Of a stretch of DNA of 64,000 nt, positions 53,551 to 63,082 are shown piece after piece. Position 1 is the stretch's first letter. Every line of letters begins with the position of its first letter. This DNA comes from Candidatus Altimarinota bacterium (GTDB lineage Bacteria; Patescibacteriota; Gracilibacteria; UBA4473), in assembly GCA_018608565.1 (NCBI GenBank), contig JABAZT010000019.1, positions 1-64,000 of the forward strand. The letters run 5' to 3'. The notes under the pieces are model-generated. The model made no database searches. It was given only the letters and a program-made list of their open reading frames with translations, and was not told the origin of the DNA. The translations under genes were made by a program, and so were the position numbers.

Positions 53551-54486
53551 ATGACAAATTTCAAAATATTTTCTGGTTCTTCTCATCCCCAGCTTGCGAA
53601 ATCAGTAGCTGCAGAATGCGGAATACATCTTTCGCCTAGTACTTCTAAGCGATTTAGCTGTGGAGAAATATATACCAAATATGACGAAACGGTTCGTGGA
53701 AAAGAAATTTTCATTATCCAAACCTGTCGGACCTATCATACCAATGATGATTTGATGGAGATGCTCTTCATGATTGATGCGGCACGTCAGAGTTTTGCGA
53801 GTAAAATTCACGTAGTTATTCCATATTTCGGATACTCTCGTCAGGATAAAATCCATGATCCTCGTGAAGGAATTTCTGCCAAACTCATCGCACGACTAAT
53901 AGAAACTTCTGGAGCTGATCATATTATTTCGATGCATTTACATTCGGATCAGACGCAGGGATTTTTTGATCATCCTCTGGACAACATCAATCCTCGACGA
54001 CTTATGACCGAATATTTTAAATCAAAAAATATAGAAAATCCGGTTGTCGTTTCTCCTGATGCAGGAGGTGCCAAAATTGCTCAAAAATTTGCAAATGACA
54101 TAGGGGCTCCTCTCGCCGTAATGCACAAACATCGTCCGGCTCATAACGAATCAGCTATTACCCACGTAATCGGAAAAGTAGATGGAAAAACGCCAATTAT
54201 TGTCGATGATATGATCGACACCGCTGGATCTGTCTGTGCCGCCAAACAAGCCCTGCTCGACTGTGGTTGTAACCCTGACATATATCTGACGGCTACGCAC
54301 CCGATATTCTCTGGACCAGCTCGAGAACGACTCTCTGAGGCCAATTTTGCTGAGATTGTTTGTACCGACACGCTCCCTGTGGAAGAACCACCTAATAACT
54401 ATACCGCACTCTCAGTCGCACCACTCCTGGCCGATGTGATCAAAGGAATAGCGGAACAACGAAGTATTTCGAAGTTGCATATATAA
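53551..54486 (+). CDS. prs: Ribose-phosphate pyrophosphokinase
   Basis: 311 residues from ATG 53551; the frame runs 34 codons further upstream but those are hydrophobic, not family-like, and cover a promoter. Makes PRPP for nucleotides. FKIFSGSSHPQLAKSVA start, PYFGYSRQDK, SMHLHSDQTQGFF, and the PRPP loop VDDMIDTAGS. Normal length. Confidence 0.95.
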   Translation: MTNFKIFSGSSHPQLAKSVAAECGIHLSPSTSKRFSCGEIYTKYDETVRGKEIFIIQTCRTYHTNDDLMEMLFMIDAARQSFASKIHVVIPYFGYSRQDKIHDPREGISAKLIARLIETSGADHIISMHLHSDQTQGFFDHPLDNINPRRLMTEYFKSKNIENPVVVSPDAGGAKIAQKFANDIGAPLAVMHKHRPAHNESAITHVIGKVDGKTPIIVDDMIDTAGSVCAAKQALLDCGCNPDIYLTATHPIFSGPARERLSEANFAEIVCTDTLPVEEPPNNYTALSVAPLLADVIKGIAEQRSISKLHI

Positions 54487-54616
54487 GACGTACCTTTTCT
54501 AGTTAGCTTTGGAACCACTTGTCTTTATATTTAAAAAACGATCCTCCCCCTGTTTTGTAAGATCATAGTCTTACTGAATTTATTTCGTTTCATTTTTTTA
54601 TTTGCATGAAATGTGT

Positions 54617-54639
54617 GAAGCAGGGTTACACCCTGCTTC
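54617..54639 (-). terminator. Strong hairpin after the toxin/immunity-like pair
   Basis: GAAGCAGGGT pairs with ACCCTGCTTC around a three-base loop. It is placed as a terminator for the minus-strand 54650-54997 gene, but no T run follows on either strand, so termination is uncertain. Confidence 0.5.
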
Positions 54640-54649
54640 GGGTGAGAAA

Positions 54650-54997
54650 TTATGGCTGATGAATTAATGCTTCAATGACAATATTTTCTTCGTTGAACTT
54701 AACTTCCATATAAAGCTCATTAAATTCTTTATATTTGATTAGATAATATACAATAATATCATCTCTTTTTCTTGAGGGCTCTCCAATTGCCTTTATAATT
54801 TCTTGCCTACTTAATCCTATTAATTTATCATTTTCTTCTAAATAAATTACATATTCAAGTTTTATTTTTTGATTACATATTTCTGAAATGTGATAGTAAT
54901 TATTGCGAAAATCATAATTTTTCGAATCACATTTCTTTAATCTCAGAGAAATCACTAAGATTACAATTAAGAATAGAACTAAAATTACCTTTTTCAT
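54650..54997 (-). CDS. Small membrane-anchored protein, candidate immunity partner
   Basis: 115 residues. An N-terminal membrane anchor (MKKVILVLFLIVILVISL) with no proper lipobox, then a small domain containing LIGLSRQEIIKAIGEPSRK, a pattern seen in small BamE-like folds and in some immunity proteins (G-x-S-x-x-E-x-x-x-x-x-G-x-P). Its ATG overlaps the stop of the giant gene by four bases, so the two are translated together. Strongly AT-rich, like the last 600 bases of the giant gene and unlike the rest of it. The immunity role is inferred from position, size and composition. Confidence 0.6.
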   Translation of the reverse strand: MKKVILVLFLIVILVISLRLKKCDSKNYDFRNNYYHISEICNQKIKLEYVIYLEENDKLIGLSRQEIIKAIGEPSRKRDDIIVYYLIKYKEFNELYMEVKFNEENIVIEALIHQP

Positions 54998-57900
54998 TTT
55001 GGTGAAATATTAGGAAAGCCATGTTCGCCAACTTCAACTTCTGAACTAAATTCTAGATTTCCTTTTTTATCAATTAAAACAGTTGTCCCATTATTTATCT
55101 CATCCTTAATTTTTGTAATTAATTCTTTTTCGCTCAACTTAGAGTTCGTGAAGTGTAAATAGAATCCAACTTCATTGTTGTATAAATCCATCGCCTTTCT
55201 TGTTTGAGGATTCCCTGATATACCTTCGTGATGTGTTAATAATTTTCTAGTCCAATCTGTTCCAAATTTTTTACTTAAAGAGTATGAAAGGTATACATGC
55301 CTGAAGGCATCTCGATGACCATCTTGAGAGAAATCTCCTAAGTCTGAATCCCATTTTTCAGAAACAGGATATTCCTTGGTTGGAATGTTGCTTGCCCTGT
55401 TATAAATTAAACCTAAATTAAATTCTTCTTTAGAACTTAATGTATTGATCATGGTTATCTCATTATCAGTAATTGCTCTGGAATAATTGTCTCTTTTTAT
55501 ACCCCAAATTTCTGGTGTAAATACTTCCTTTTTTGAATTTTCAACCTTAAATTTACTTAATATCTTATCTAATTTTTCCTGTGACTGTTTTTCTTTAACA
55601 ATCCCTATATCAACCCTAGCCCCATACTTCGGCTTCAATAAATCATCTAATCCTGTATCTACACTCAAATTTAGCAACTTCTCCTTTACTTCCGCCTCCT
55701 TACTCTCTGTCGTCACCGCTGCAAAAGTCGTACTCTCGACCTCAGGCTCTGGTTTAAGCTCCGTATACGTATTCCCTGTCGTTACATTACTCCATACCCC
55801 TGCTTCTTGCCGTTTGAGACTCTCCACTCTCCGCTGTTCTCGATAGTTATTGAGTATACTACTGATCATTGCTGTATCTAGGTCTTTCGCATACGCTGGT
55901 GTTTCACTTGGATTCCAATACGGATTATCTTTCGCAGACTCCTCTCTTGTTTGTGTTACTTGGATCGGAGCTATCGGAGTTGCAGATATTCTTCCGTATT
56001 TCTCATCTAACCGATCCTGACGACTGCCTCCCATACTACTTGGATTGAAGGTGCTTGGATTTTGGATGAAGTATCCATTTCGCAATCCATTGAGACTACT
56101 CACCCCTAGGCCCTCTAGCACTTCTCCTTTCACTTTTTGGGCTTGATTTTCCATCCTTGACCAGATAGCAGCACTTCCCTCTGCCGTCGCGTTATACCGA
56201 TACTGTTTCTCATACGCTGACACCGTTCCCATGTACTGGGCCGTCAGTTTTTCTTTCGCAAGATTGTAGCTGTACTGGATTGGCTTCTGGCTCATTATCT
56301 CCAATTCTAGCTTTCCATTCTCTTGTGCCAAACGTAATCCTTCTAGACTCCGCTCCAGTTGTGTCTCACCTCTTAGCGTCTCTGTCACGTCTTCTCCTGA
56401 CTGATAACGTTCGAGCAACGCTGTTTCTTGGCTTACGATAGTTTGAGTGTCATTGTTCTCTGCTCGTTCTTCACTCGTCTGTGAGAGCCAGGTCTTCGCG
56501 GTGGTCAGTTGGGAGAGGACAGACGCTTTTTTCTCTTGCATCGTGTTGACTCGATCTTGCAGATTCTGTTTCCATTTTGTCTGCGCTGCGACCAACTGAT
56601 TCAATCGGGTTTGGTTTTCTTTTTGTTGATACTCATGCACCAGCGGATGACTCTGATAATAACTCGGCCAGTCTTTGTACAGCTGGAGCTTGTATTGAGC
56701 GACATTTTCATACAACCCCTTGAGCGTCTTCGTTACTTCTGGACTTACATTGGTTGAGTTGGCGTATGATCTGGCATAGTTACTGGCTTTTTGCTCCAAA
56801 TGATCGAGAATTCCATTGTATCCCACCTGTCGTCTCTGTCTCCACATATCATGGATACTGACCGTGGTGACCTGAGGGTGACGCTTAAGCGTCATCGCTT
56901 TAAATTCTTCAAAACTATAGGAATTAGGTTTTCCCATTTCTTGTTTTAGTTTCTCCATCTCAGCATCAAATGGACTCCTTCCCTCTAGCGTTTCTTCTAG
57001 TTTTTCTGCTTCTGATTGATACTGATCGGCTATTCCTATCTGACTCTTGAGGGTCGTAAAATACGCACTCTGTGATCCCGCACTATCTAACTGTCGGAGA
57101 AACTGTGCCGCTCGTTTTTTCGCGGACACTCGTTCTCTAAGGGCTCCATATTCTTTTCTTGCGATTTCTGCGTATCTATTTTTTTGAGATTGTATCGCTT
57201 CCTCATTCTTTTGTGACTGTTGAAGGATTATTTTTTTTCGCTCTAGGTCTTTTTGCTTAGATTCATACGCAGTTCTCGCCTCTTGCGCGTTTTGTTCATA
57301 CCGTGACTGCGCTATCCCTCGGTAATACTCCCACTGCTGATACGTCCAAAACGATCGTATCGCCGATATATTAGGAAGCGTTCTCACGTACGCAGCATAA
57401 CTGTTCCCATACTGTTTTGCACCAGAGTCTACCGCATTTACCTTGACCTGATATTCCGACTTGATTGATTTGAGCTGCGTTTCAATTTCTTTTTGCTCGG
57501 CGGCATAATCTCTCGTGATCTCATAGTCAGGGATGAGCGTTTTTAGATCCGACTCAAAATCTACTTGATCCATGCTATAAAACTCGGCTTTTGATTGTGT
57601 CTCCTGTTTTTCCTCATACGCCTGCGACTCCGCTTGGAGCTGTGATAGTTGTGACTTCCAGAGATCGAGCTGTCGCTTGTCTGCCTGCCAGACTTGTTCT
57701 CCCTGATATTTATAGTAACTCCGAGACTTTTTCCAGGTCCGAATTCTCGCCTCTGCATTCGGTATATCTTTTTCTAGCTGGGCGATTCGATCTTTTCGAT
57801 CCTGCGCTCGTCCTACGTCGTTGATGTATTGTGCCAGATTCCCATAGAGTCCCTCTCCCTTCCCAAGTCCTAGACCAACCCCCGTTCCCCCTGAACGAAG

Positions 57901-60900
57901 TTGTTCTATCTCTGATTCACTAAATCCATCTAATAGATCCACCAAGGCTCCATCAAATGACTTCTTTTTCTCTGATTTCTGGGTGGTTAGATTTTGCTTG
58001 AGCTTCGTAGAAAATTCTATTATTTTTTGAGCCAATCTTTTCTTTGTATCCTCGGCCGCTATCGCCTTATTCCTATATTCCCAGATATAATTTGAGTCTT
58101 CTGACTTCCCGATTTTGGCATCCTCTTTTACCTCCTGCATGTTTTGATTCCAGGTCTTTTTTGCCTGATGATACTGATTTAGCTTATTTTTATACTGTAT
58201 CTCCTGGGCTTTTTTCTGATAGTAACTCGATCGATTCGTATATCTGCTCCAAAGCTCCGCGTATCGCCTCTGGTATTCGGCTTCGCCTATCTGACCTCGA
58301 TATTGATTGAGGATATTCATTCCCGTTCTTCTCAATTGCTGTGCCGAGTACGTCACCGATCCTTGTCGATACCACGACGGCTGACTTGGCCACCATACGT
58401 TTTTATACTTTTCGTCCGCCATAGAGTGCGCCGTCCCAAAATCCTCCATCGCCTTGAGCGCTAGATCTATTTTTGCTTTATAGCTATCGGCTGATTGCAA
58501 TTTTTCGTTGAGATTTCGCTGAATTTTATTCAACGCATTGTCATTCTCTCGATATAATTCCTGATATTCTTTCACAACACTGCTTTGGATCGGCTCAACT
58601 GGCTCAGAATTCTTTTTCCGATACTGATTCTCCGCTTCATCCACATGTTTTTGATTCCTCTGTGCGAGAGCCTCTTGTACTTTATAAAAATACTGACTTC
58701 CCTGCCTCACTTCTCCTTTTTCATCATAGAGCTCCTCTTTTATAATCTCATCTAACTCTTTCTGACGACGTGAATCCCAAAACGCTTTTACTTTCTCCGC
58801 CAAGGCGACTTTTGCCGCCGCTAACTGCGATTGTATTTTTTCGGTGATGGTTTTATTTTCCGCTCTATAGACACTTAGTTCTTGCTCGTATGCTTCTTTT
58901 TCTGATTGGTACTTGGTATAGATTGATTCTAGTGATTTTTTTTGAGATTCTTGTTCTAGTTTTTTCGTTTTGAGTATTTCTAATGCCTGATCGACTGACG
59001 CTAGACTCTTCTGAGTTCTTGTTTGGTGCGATTTGTAGGTGTTTTGATACGATTTATATTGATTCAGCTGTGTCTGGATAACGTTGTATCGAGCTTGATA
59101 TATTTGTTTTTGATACGTAGCACTTCGTATACTCTGTTTTTGAGAGTACAGCTTATTTGAGATCTGGGCGAGATCATTGGCTGATTGATTATATACCGCT
59201 TGCGCTTGATTTCTTTCTGCTTCTTTTGGAGCGATTAATTCAAGATCCGTCACCATTCGATCTAGATTCATCGTCTTCCACCGAGCCCCAAATCTAGACT
59301 GGTCCACACTTTTGAGATAGGCCTTTGCCGATTCTAGCTTTACTTCCGAAGCTTTTTTCAAGCCTTCAAACTGTTTTCTGATTCGATCAAAATACGCTAT
59401 CGTTGAAGTATATCGTCCTGGATATTGCAGATCCAAGGCCGTATATTGCGCTACATAATCAGCATATACTTTTTCGGTTCTACCATAGCTTGTGATATGT
59501 GATTTTGTAGTATTGAGTTCACTGAGCTTATTTTTTAATTCTGTTAGATATTTTTGAGAGGGACTATCGGCTAACGCGAGTTTTCGTCTTATCTGCTGCG
59601 CTTGTATTTGCATGTTATTTGCAAGGACATTAAATCGATTCCACAGAGAACTATACATTGGATATCTATCTCTCGATCGTAAATAGGCTCTTTGTGTACT
59701 TTCATAACTAAACAACGATCTATTTAGTTGCTGTATCTGATATCGATTTACTATTTGCTGGTTTACCTGATTCCATCCACTATTCCACTGTGATTGATAA
59801 TTCCTCGAAGCGGTGTTGTACTCATTACTTGCGTTTATATAGATTTGATAGCTTGATTGTCGGAGTGATGATTTTTCATTGTATTGGGTTTGTAGTTGAG
59901 CCACTATTTTATCCCCATTCTTCTCTAGGTTCTCATATCGTTCATAGGCATTGATGACTCCTGCATTTTGGGCTCGATAGTTGTCATGCACGTTTTGATA
60001 ATAATTTACCGTTGAGGTGTAGGATCGAAGCTGATTGGTATAGTTAGTTTTCTCTTGTTGCTTGGTTTGTATTGCGGGCTCAAGTTTTGGAATTGATAAT
60101 TTCAAGGCTTCATATTGATCGATTTCTTCTGATCGCTCTGGAGCGGTAGGAGCCGTGATACTTGCGAGCTCACTCTCTAGCTTTGATTTATATTGTGATT
60201 CTAGTTTTACTTCTTCTGGAGTCAGAATATCTGAAACTTCCTGTGTTTGTCCTTTTACTTGCTCGACCTCTAGATACATGTTGAATTGACTCCATTGAGG
60301 ATTCGTATTGATCTTGGTTTTATCCTTCTCCTTATTGAGTACCTCATCATATTGCTCTCTTCGTCGCCAGAGCAAATATAGACTCATGAGTGTCGCTCCC
60401 ATTCCTGCCAATCCTTTTGCATTCGCAAACTTATTCCAATCATCGAGACTTGTCAGCGTCTTTCCATTTTTCAAAAAAGCGCGTGTATCATTTCCATGTT
60501 CACTTGAGGCGAATCCACCAGTTTCTAGACTCTTCTTAGTATCAACCTGTTCTTCCAACCATTGAGTGATCCCTTCTGGATTACCCGAACGAAGAAGACT
60601 CAGGTCTGACTTTCTTCTCCCTCTCCACAGTCCATAGGCCGCTACGAGCACTGTCACACTAATTCCTAGTGTTTTGGCTATTGACTCCCAGTCTTCCACC
60701 AGTGTTCCATTCTTGGTTTCCCCATAGTCTCCATCACTCACAAAATTGGTATCTAGAAAATTCATCAATCTACTATCTGTCTCTAGTAGTTTTGTTGCCG
60801 CACTCTCAATCTCCCCAAATTGGGCCTCGGTTGCCACTCCTGAAACCACCTCCTGTGTGAGTTGTCCACTGGGCGTTGGTACCGTAAAATCTGGTGCCGC

Positions 60901-60987
60901 CCAAATACTAGGAAATAGAGGCTGTAGCACTAGATATAAAAAGAGGAGCCAGTAGGTGTATCGATAGCTTTTTCTGTGTTGTGCCAT
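54994..60987 (-). CDS. Giant secreted coiled-coil protein with C-terminal toxin-like domain
   Basis: 1997 residues from ATG 60985-60987 (a GTG 19 codons upstream is less likely). A signal peptide (YWLLFLYLVLQPLFPSIWA) is followed by two similar units, each NGT/NGK, a DW helix, a membrane segment and an Arg-rich end (near 70-105 and 180-215). About 1550 residues of Gln/Tyr/Lys/Ser-rich helix follow, with YQ, QNQ and YY patterns, probably a long fibre. A Pro/Glu linker near 1700-1790 leads to a C-terminal domain with HRDAFRHVYLSY (about 1891-1902), HHEG and MDLYNNEVG. This set matches a small domain annotated in databases as DUF6973, found at the ends of polymorphic exported proteins. Its last 600 bases are more AT-rich than the rest. 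Function not known. Confidence 0.8.
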   Translation of the reverse strand: MAQHRKSYRYTYWLLFLYLVLQPLFPSIWAAPDFTVPTPSGQLTQEVVSGVATEAQFGEIESAATKLLETDSRLMNFLDTNFVSDGDYGETKNGTLVEDWESIAKTLGISVTVLVAAYGLWRGRRKSDLSLLRSGNPEGITQWLEEQVDTKKSLETGGFASSEHGNDTRAFLKNGKTLTSLDDWNKFANAKGLAGMGATLMSLYLLWRRREQYDEVLNKEKDKTKINTNPQWSQFNMYLEVEQVKGQTQEVSDILTPEEVKLESQYKSKLESELASITAPTAPERSEEIDQYEALKLSIPKLEPAIQTKQQEKTNYTNQLRSYTSTVNYYQNVHDNYRAQNAGVINAYERYENLEKNGDKIVAQLQTQYNEKSSLRQSSYQIYINASNEYNTASRNYQSQWNSGWNQVNQQIVNRYQIQQLNRSLFSYESTQRAYLRSRDRYPMYSSLWNRFNVLANNMQIQAQQIRRKLALADSPSQKYLTELKNKLSELNTTKSHITSYGRTEKVYADYVAQYTALDLQYPGRYTSTIAYFDRIRKQFEGLKKASEVKLESAKAYLKSVDQSRFGARWKTMNLDRMVTDLELIAPKEAERNQAQAVYNQSANDLAQISNKLYSQKQSIRSATYQKQIYQARYNVIQTQLNQYKSYQNTYKSHQTRTQKSLASVDQALEILKTKKLEQESQKKSLESIYTKYQSEKEAYEQELSVYRAENKTITEKIQSQLAAAKVALAEKVKAFWDSRRQKELDEIIKEELYDEKGEVRQGSQYFYKVQEALAQRNQKHVDEAENQYRKKNSEPVEPIQSSVVKEYQELYRENDNALNKIQRNLNEKLQSADSYKAKIDLALKAMEDFGTAHSMADEKYKNVWWPSQPSWYRQGSVTYSAQQLRRTGMNILNQYRGQIGEAEYQRRYAELWSRYTNRSSYYQKKAQEIQYKNKLNQYHQAKKTWNQNMQEVKEDAKIGKSEDSNYIWEYRNKAIAAEDTKKRLAQKIIEFSTKLKQNLTTQKSEKKKSFDGALVDLLDGFSESEIEQLRSGGTGVGLGLGKGEGLYGNLAQYINDVGRAQDRKDRIAQLEKDIPNAEARIRTWKKSRSYYKYQGEQVWQADKRQLDLWKSQLSQLQAESQAYEEKQETQSKAEFYSMDQVDFESDLKTLIPDYEITRDYAAEQKEIETQLKSIKSEYQVKVNAVDSGAKQYGNSYAAYVRTLPNISAIRSFWTYQQWEYYRGIAQSRYEQNAQEARTAYESKQKDLERKKIILQQSQKNEEAIQSQKNRYAEIARKEYGALRERVSAKKRAAQFLRQLDSAGSQSAYFTTLKSQIGIADQYQSEAEKLEETLEGRSPFDAEMEKLKQEMGKPNSYSFEEFKAMTLKRHPQVTTVSIHDMWRQRRQVGYNGILDHLEQKASNYARSYANSTNVSPEVTKTLKGLYENVAQYKLQLYKDWPSYYQSHPLVHEYQQKENQTRLNQLVAAQTKWKQNLQDRVNTMQEKKASVLSQLTTAKTWLSQTSEERAENNDTQTIVSQETALLERYQSGEDVTETLRGETQLERSLEGLRLAQENGKLELEIMSQKPIQYSYNLAKEKLTAQYMGTVSAYEKQYRYNATAEGSAAIWSRMENQAQKVKGEVLEGLGVSSLNGLRNGYFIQNPSTFNPSSMGGSRQDRLDEKYGRISATPIAPIQVTQTREESAKDNPYWNPSETPAYAKDLDTAMISSILNNYREQRRVESLKRQEAGVWSNVTTGNTYTELKPEPEVESTTFAAVTTESKEAEVKEKLLNLSVDTGLDDLLKPKYGARVDIGIVKEKQSQEKLDKILSKFKVENSKKEVFTPEIWGIKRDNYSRAITDNEITMINTLSSKEEFNLGLIYNRASNIPTKEYPVSEKWDSDLGDFSQDGHRDAFRHVYLSYSLSKKFGTDWTRKLLTHHEGISGNPQTRKAMDLYNNEVGFYLHFTNSKLSEKELITKIKDEINNGTTVLIDKKGNLEFSSEVEVGEHGFPNISPK

Positions 60988-61049
60988 ATTGAGAAATTGA
61001 TGAAGTGAATAGAAAAAATATAAAAGTGGTTCAAAATAAGGCACAAAAA

Positions 61050-61078
61050 TACCTAGGCCTAAAACTTGTAATTCCTAG
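61050..61078 (-). promoter_or_regulatory. Dyad upstream of the giant gene
   Basis: Two CCTAGG boxes (61051-61056 and 61073-61078) 16 bases apart can pair. On the minus strand TATTTTT follows, so it resembles a weak terminator or attenuator about 65 bases before the giant gene. Confidence 0.3.
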
Positions 61079-61304
61079 GCTCTGAAACACTCTTTCGATT
61101 TATTTTTATGTTTTGGTCGATACTGAGAATTACATATCTTTTTATACTTTCAAAACACTTTCCATATTTTTCTTCATGAAACTTTTAGAATTACACAAGT
61201 ATCATTAAATTATTTTTTCTACATATATCGTTCCCCCCCAAGAATTCTCTCTAGCCTTTTGATGGACTCAAAATAAAGACTTTATAGATATTTATACTTT
61301 TTAG
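61079..61304. other. AT-rich stretch without a recognisable gene
   Basis: No open frame of note. It must hold the promoter of the giant gene on the minus strand, but I see no convincing -35/-10 pair. A run of seven C lies near 61238. Confidence 0.4.
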
Positions 61305-61333
61305 TTGTGGTAATTATTTTTTTGTGTTATAAT
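61305..61333 (+). promoter_or_regulatory. Strong promoter of the 61340 noncoding RNA
   Basis: TTGTGG (61305-61310), exactly 17 bases, TATAAT (61328-61333), with TG one base before the -10 (extended -10). Start of transcription predicted near 61338-61341. Confidence 0.8.
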
Positions 61334-61339
61334 GTGATA

Positions 61340-61733
61340 TAGTCTCGTTGAAAGACAGACTATAAAATGTTCTTTTACGGCTCGTTGAAGTTTTCAGTCT
61401 CTGACTGATGAAATAGTATCTATTTTTGATACTGGTCTTGAACTCTCCCTTTACGGAAAAGACCTTAATCTCAAATGTAACCCCTGCGTGAGTACAACAT
61501 AATCATGAGCTAATTATGACGAGGATACATAAAGTCGAAAGACCCTGATATTTACCCTAATATCTTGGATTTATACCCAGCTGCTCATGGTGTAGATCTT
61601 ATCGGATGCTCTTCGATACAAACACAGAGTAGTGATTAATCGTTATATTGATTACTCCATAGCTTCTTCAACCGCTTAAGTTCTTCTTAAAAAACTCATA
61701 TACCGCACAATCATCGCGTATATGAGTTTTTTT
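61340..61733 (+). ncRNA. Probable structured noncoding RNA of about 390 bases
   Basis: It runs from a strong promoter to a perfect terminator without an ORF longer than about 13 codons. Hairpins seen by eye: TATAGTCT/AGACTATA at the very 5' end (61338-61345 with 61357-61364), CAGTC/GACTG, AGTATC/GATACT, GGTCTT/AAGACC, GATATT/AATATC, and a possible long-range GTTGAAG/CTTCAAC. CTCGTTGAA and TTTACGG each occur twice. The size fits tmRNA or RNase P RNA, but none of their conserved cores is present. It could instead be a leader of the MgtC-like gene 70 bases downstream. Confidence 0.6.
61690..61733 (+). terminator. Terminator of the 61340 RNA
   Basis: ACTCATATAC (61694-61703) pairs with GTATATGAGT (61718-61727), extended by A/T pairs, and ends in seven T. 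Confidence 0.95.
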
Positions 61734-61763
61734 CTATCTGCTCAATTCCACGGGCTCTAATGA

Positions 61764-61792
61764 TGGATTTTTCTTTCTTTTCATGGTATAAT
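61764..61792 (+). promoter_or_regulatory. Promoter of the MgtC-like gene
   Basis: TATAAT at 61787-61792 with an extended -10 (TGG before it); -35 TGGATT (61764-61769) is weak. The start would fall about five bases before the ATG, so the transcript may be nearly leaderless. Confidence 0.55.
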
Positions 61793-61803
61793 TGAGGGAA
61801 AAC

Positions 61804-63081
61804 ATGGAAATATTTAAACAGAATCCGGAAATATTACGTATCCTTATTGCCACACTCTTAGGGGCTTTTCTAGGCCTAAGAAGAGAAATGGCGGCCCTCG
61901 ACTCAAAAAAAGACCGAAGCTTTATGGGATTTCGGACGATGGTACTCATCTGTCTTTCTGGTGCGGTTTCTACCTTTTTTCCCCTTATGCCATGGCTTCC
62001 AGCCGTGTTCTTCTTGGGATTGATTGTATTTCTCGGAATTGCCTACTACAACGGAGCCGTCAACATGCATCGGATCGGTATTACCAGTGAGTTTTCTGCG
62101 ATTGTGATGTTTTGGATTGGAGTACTCTGTGGATATGATCAATACCTGATTGCCGTTATTGTCACCGTTCTTCTTGGATCACTCAATGCCTTCAAATCAG
62201 ACCTACAAGAATTTACTAAAACGCTTACTATCAGCGAATGGAAAGGCGCATTACAACTCCTGATACTTTCGGGAATTCTCCTTCCATTTTTACCACAGAC
62301 TGCGGTAGACCCATGGGAGGTACTCGTTCCATATAATGTATGGCTCCTGGTAATGCTCATCTCTGGGATTGGATTTACTGGATATTTCTTGGTCAAATAC
62401 TTTGGAGCTCGTGGAGGAATTCCTCTTACGGCCCTACTAGGAGCCACTGTATCTAGTACTGCCGTCACAACCTCTATCGCCTCTCAGTCCAAGAAACTCA
62501 AGATACTCAATATGTTCTCTTGTGGACTTTTGATTGCGCTAGCGACGATGCAGTTCAAGATTGCGGCTATTATCTGGGCGCTTGCCGAACCAGATATGAA
62601 AAGTGTTGCACTTATCCCTCTCGCGATGGGATGTGCTTCTTCGATAATGGGAGCTTTGTTTTGGTTCAAGAGTTTCAAGAGCAAAGACGAATCCAGAATC
62701 GCAGAAAAAGGAATTCAGTCTCAACTCAACCAACCGTTCGAGCTCAAACCGGCTCTCTTTTTTGGAGTGGTTTTCATCCTTGTTTTGGCGGCCATAACGT
62801 TTGCACAAAAGATGTTTGGTGATACGGGGGTCTATGGGGCTGCGATTTTATCTGCTACGGTTGATATTGATGCCATTGTGCTTTCAACTATTGAGTCTGC
62901 CAAACTTGGAGATCTAGACAATAACATCGCCAACAAAGCCATTGTCATGTCGATCATCGTCAACACACTGGTCAAACTCGTCTACCTCTTTTTCTTCAAG
63001 GCGTATGACCTACTCAAACGAGTTCTAATTCCGGTTATCATTAGTGCTGGAGTTGGGATTATGGTTTTATTTTTGATATAA
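61804..63081 (+). CDS. MgtC/SapB-DUF4010 family membrane protein
   Basis: 425 residues from ATG 61804 (the frame also starts at a TTG four codons earlier). About eleven membrane helices. The N-terminal third is MgtC/SapB-like: ATLLGAFLGLRREMAAL, then FMGFRTMVLICLSGAV. The C-terminal part matches DUF4010 (GGIPLTALLGATVSSTAVTT). MgtC proteins are tied to magnesium homeostasis and ATP synthase control in some bacteria; the role of the long DUF4010 type is unknown. Confidence 0.88.
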   Translation: MEIFKQNPEILRILIATLLGAFLGLRREMAALDSKKDRSFMGFRTMVLICLSGAVSTFFPLMPWLPAVFFLGLIVFLGIAYYNGAVNMHRIGITSEFSAIVMFWIGVLCGYDQYLIAVIVTVLLGSLNAFKSDLQEFTKTLTISEWKGALQLLILSGILLPFLPQTAVDPWEVLVPYNVWLLVMLISGIGFTGYFLVKYFGARGGIPLTALLGATVSSTAVTTSIASQSKKLKILNMFSCGLLIALATMQFKIAAIIWALAEPDMKSVALIPLAMGCASSIMGALFWFKSFKSKDESRIAEKGIQSQLNQPFELKPALFFGVVFILVLAAITFAQKMFGDTGVYGAAILSATVDIDAIVLSTIESAKLGDLDNNIANKAIVMSIIVNTLVKLVYLFFFKAYDLLKRVLIPVIISAGVGIMVLFLI

Positions 63082-63082
63082 C

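Noticed and set aside
57561..58396. Small frames on both strands inside the giant gene
   Set aside because: They are shadows of a repetitive coding region and lack any family features.
61400..61440. Hammerhead ribozyme (CTGATGA present)
   Set aside because: The CGAAA segment that must follow stem II is missing.
61340..61733. Identification as tmRNA or RNase P RNA
   Set aside because: No CCA end or tRNA-like acceptor, and no GAGGAAAGUC or ACAGAA core. Size alone is not enough.
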